From Bacteriovoracaceae bacterium (GTDB taxonomy: Bacteria > Bdellovibrionota > Bacteriovoracia > Bacteriovoracales > Bacteriovoracaceae), in assembly GCA_947450475.1 (NCBI GenBank), contig CANFVK010000001.1, forward strand, positions 124,001 through 188,000: DNA of 64,000 nucleotides. Reading direction: 5' to 3'. Shown here piece by piece: positions 62,451-64,000 of the stretch. The position numbers and the translations under genes were made by a program. The notes beneath the pieces were generated by a model, which saw only the letters and a list, made by a program, of their open reading frames with translations, was not told where the DNA came from and ran no database searches. Numbering within the stretch: position 1 is the stretch's first letter; each line of letters starts with the position of its first letter.

Positions 62451-64000
62451 ATGTTGAAAGTCATTTATAAATTTTTATTAGTCTCACTCCTGTCTGGATG
62501 TTTGTTGCTACTTGATTTTAGCTACAAAGTACCATCTATCGGATTCAATAGTGCTCAAGCCGAAACAGTCAAACTCGATAGCGCTAAAGACGGCGATCTT
62601 ATGTCGACTCTTACAATGAGTGCCATCGGACTTCTGACTCAGAGGCTTTGGAAATGTAAACTGACTACGGATATGATGATTGCAGCAGCGGCTGGTGCTG
62701 CCTATGTGGCCGGAGAAATCCTCGCTTCATTAAAATTAAAAAAAGCGATGGAGGATTTGACAATAAATTACCAGCGTGACAATCAAGGGCGACTTGAAAA
62801 ACAACAGATCGCTGCGTTTGAAAAATTAAAAAAATCTTATCAAGAGGCACTCAATACTGCCAATACTAAAAAAAATCTTCAAATGGCGGCAGCAGCAGCT
62901 TTTATCGCAGCAGCGATTTCAGCAGGAATGCAATACATGCAAGAGACTTCAGCTGAAGCTGCTTGTCGAACGGCGCTCGCCACAGCTGCCAACTCTTGTG
63001 CCTCCATGGGGGCTGCCAAGGTAGCAGCTGGTAGTGCAAGCACGCCTCCTAACCAGCCGCTTATTGCCCAAGGAAAACTTAACATTGCCGGAGGATCTGC
63101 CTCTGGTGCCGCTGTTGGCACTGAAACAACTCAAGATGTAACGGCCTTAGCCCCTAAGCCTTCAGCTGCCGCCGATGCAACTGATAAATCTCAAACTGCG
63201 TCTAATACTTCGGCAGAATCTTCTGCAGCTGCACAGTGCCCTTTGGTTAGTGCTGCTCAAGCAACTTGTACCACCAAACATACCCTTTCGATGTTTACTA
63301 AAGGGGTGTGCATGGTTCCTCCGGTTGTTATGATTCAAAATATATTAGCAACTCCACTTTATGCCCAAGCCACTATAAATTTCACGCCAGTTAAACCGGT
63401 TTTATCCATGAGTTCATTTTTTAAAAATGCCTTGATGTCAGAAGCTCGTGCCGATTTATTTTCTCCGTTGGGAATTGCATCGAGTGCCGCCATTTCTTTT
63501 GTCTTAGCGACTTCCGCTACACTTGGTGTTCAGATTGATACCATGTTATTTTCACCTCTAAATAGGGCCATGATTTGGGGGGTGTTGGCCGGGCTTGTTT
63601 TTATGGCCGTTAAAGCGACTGAAAATCAAATCGGCATTATTCAAGGCAATATTGCTAAGATCGATGCCATCTTAAATGGACTTTATGCTTTAGATAAAGG
63701 TGTGGAGCAAGCCAATAATTCATTGCCGACGCCAAACAAGGGAGTTGAAGTAACAGTAAAAAATCCCACTATTACAGATATCAATAAACAAGGACAAGGT
63801 GAAATTGATTTTTCCGGCCAGGGAGGAACATTTCCTTGTGTAACCGGAAAAGATGTTGCCGGTTGTACACCGGTCAGCACGCAGCTAAATGATCGACCAG
63901 ATCTCAAATCACTTCCAGATGTGGTACAATCTCAAATAGGAAACATTGGCAAAATGGCCGATGGAGTTAATGGGACCAGTAAAATTTCTAGTGGGAGTCT
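62451..64000 (+). CDS. Second tandem paralogue, 3' end cut by window edge
   Basis: ATG at 62451 after GAGG opens a frame that stays open to the window edge (516 codons). Start MLKVIYKFLLVSLLSGC with a possible lipobox; a later AQAE site could be cleaved instead. It repeats the previous protein's order: a TTDMMIAAAAGAAYVAGE span (75-92), KKSYQEA, a QMAAAAAFIAAAIS span (about 144-157), Cys172/Cys183, and FSPLNRAMIWGVLAGLVF (367-384) with a LYALDKGV helix. Identity looks moderate, clearest in these blocks. The ending is outside the window. Confidence 0.8.
   Translation, partial: MLKVIYKFLLVSLLSGCLLLLDFSYKVPSIGFNSAQAETVKLDSAKDGDLMSTLTMSAIGLLTQRLWKCKLTTDMMIAAAAGAAYVAGEILASLKLKKAMEDLTINYQRDNQGRLEKQQIAAFEKLKKSYQEALNTANTKKNLQMAAAAAFIAAAISAGMQYMQETSAEAACRTALATAANSCASMGAAKVAAGSASTPPNQPLIAQGKLNIAGGSASGAAVGTETTQDVTALAPKPSAAADATDKSQTASNTSAESSAAAQCPLVSAAQATCTTKHTLSMFTKGVCMVPPVVMIQNILATPLYAQATINFTPVKPVLSMSSFFKNALMSEARADLFSPLGIASSAAISFVLATSATLGVQIDTMLFSPLNRAMIWGVLAGLVFMAVKATENQIGIIQGNIAKIDAILNGLYALDKGVEQANNSLPTPNKGVEVTVKNPTITDINKQGQGEIDFSGQGGTFPCVTGKDVAGCTPVSTQLNDRPDLKSLPDVVQSQIGNIGKMADGVNGTSKISSGS

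Noticed and set aside
62879-63121. Minus-strand Ala/Pro-rich open frame antisense to the second membrane paralogue
   Set aside because: Mirror image of Ala-rich coding on the plus strand (GCN codons read as GCN on the other strand); no independent support.
1-64000. CRISPR arrays, insertion sequences, prophage, tRNA or rRNA genes
   Set aside because: No regularly spaced repeats, transposase motifs or tRNA-type T-loop sequences seen in the intergenic regions that I read; subtle cases could be missed without a search tool.

Overview
The window is a gene-dense, AT-rich bacterial chromosome segment. It has many GTG/TTG starts, many lipoproteins and secreted proteins, a diderm envelope toolkit (lnt, kdsD, mltG, dacB, murA) and numerous secreted proteins of no recognised family. 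Together with the gene mix (rho, DUF1385, prfA, prmC, murA in a row; a degenerate J-domain protein beside a MinD-like ATPase; a Gly-rich RRM protein), this suggests a Bdellovibrionota/'deltaproteobacterial' predator such as a Bacteriovorax-like organism. That placement is inference; no rRNA or marker comparison was possible. I see no tRNA or rRNA gene, CRISPR array, insertion sequence or prophage, and no gene-free stretch longer than 300 bases.

Layout. 1-3.2 kb: partial J-like protein and MinD/ParA ATPase (minus strand), then a CTP-type lipid kinase and mannose-6-phosphate isomerase. 3.2-10.8 kb: secreted proteins, PBP4-type DD-peptidase, adenine deaminase, GIY-YIG protein, RRM protein, acyl-CoA ligase. 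10.8-19.5 kb: a block of four envelope or secreted genes: a lipoprotein, a 1451-residue lipoprotein, a secreted unknown and a secreted EEP-fold phosphodiesterase. 19.5-26.4 kb: YqeY, metG, leuS, coaD, quinone reductase, tcdA. 27.3-31.9 kb: coaX, panB and an IlvC-like reductase (a pantothenate/CoA operon) divergent from a class IV aminotransferase, yacG and an inositol monophosphatase. 31.9-38.6 kb: coiled-coil and HEAT proteins, a lipoprotein, kdsD, lnt, a zinc-ribbon protein and a subtilase. 39-48.3 kb: DksA-like protein, mltG, ruvX and the run rho-DUF1385-prfA-prmC-murA-HIT. 48.4-53.3 kb: unknown exported proteins, then cysE-cysK. 53.5-55.9 kb: a type III polyketide synthase, a His-rich membrane protein and a UbiG-like O-methyltransferase, a probable phenolic-lipid or quinone pathway. 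55.8-60 kb: ABC-F ATPase, zinc-ribbon methyltransferase, ArsC/Spx-like protein, DTW-domain protein, DUF2147 protein. 60.2-64 kb: two tandem paralogous Ala-rich exported membrane proteins, the second cut by the window edge.

The strongest candidates for something undescribed are the tandem membrane paralogues at the right end, the giant-lipoprotein block at 10.8-19.5 kb, and the three-gene polyketide cassette. A recurring structural feature is extreme compaction at convergent gene pairs: stop codons abut or share bases at several junctions, usually with no visible intrinsic terminator. Many starts were moved inward from the longest open frame on the basis of ribosome binding sites or signal peptides; this is stated in the entries.
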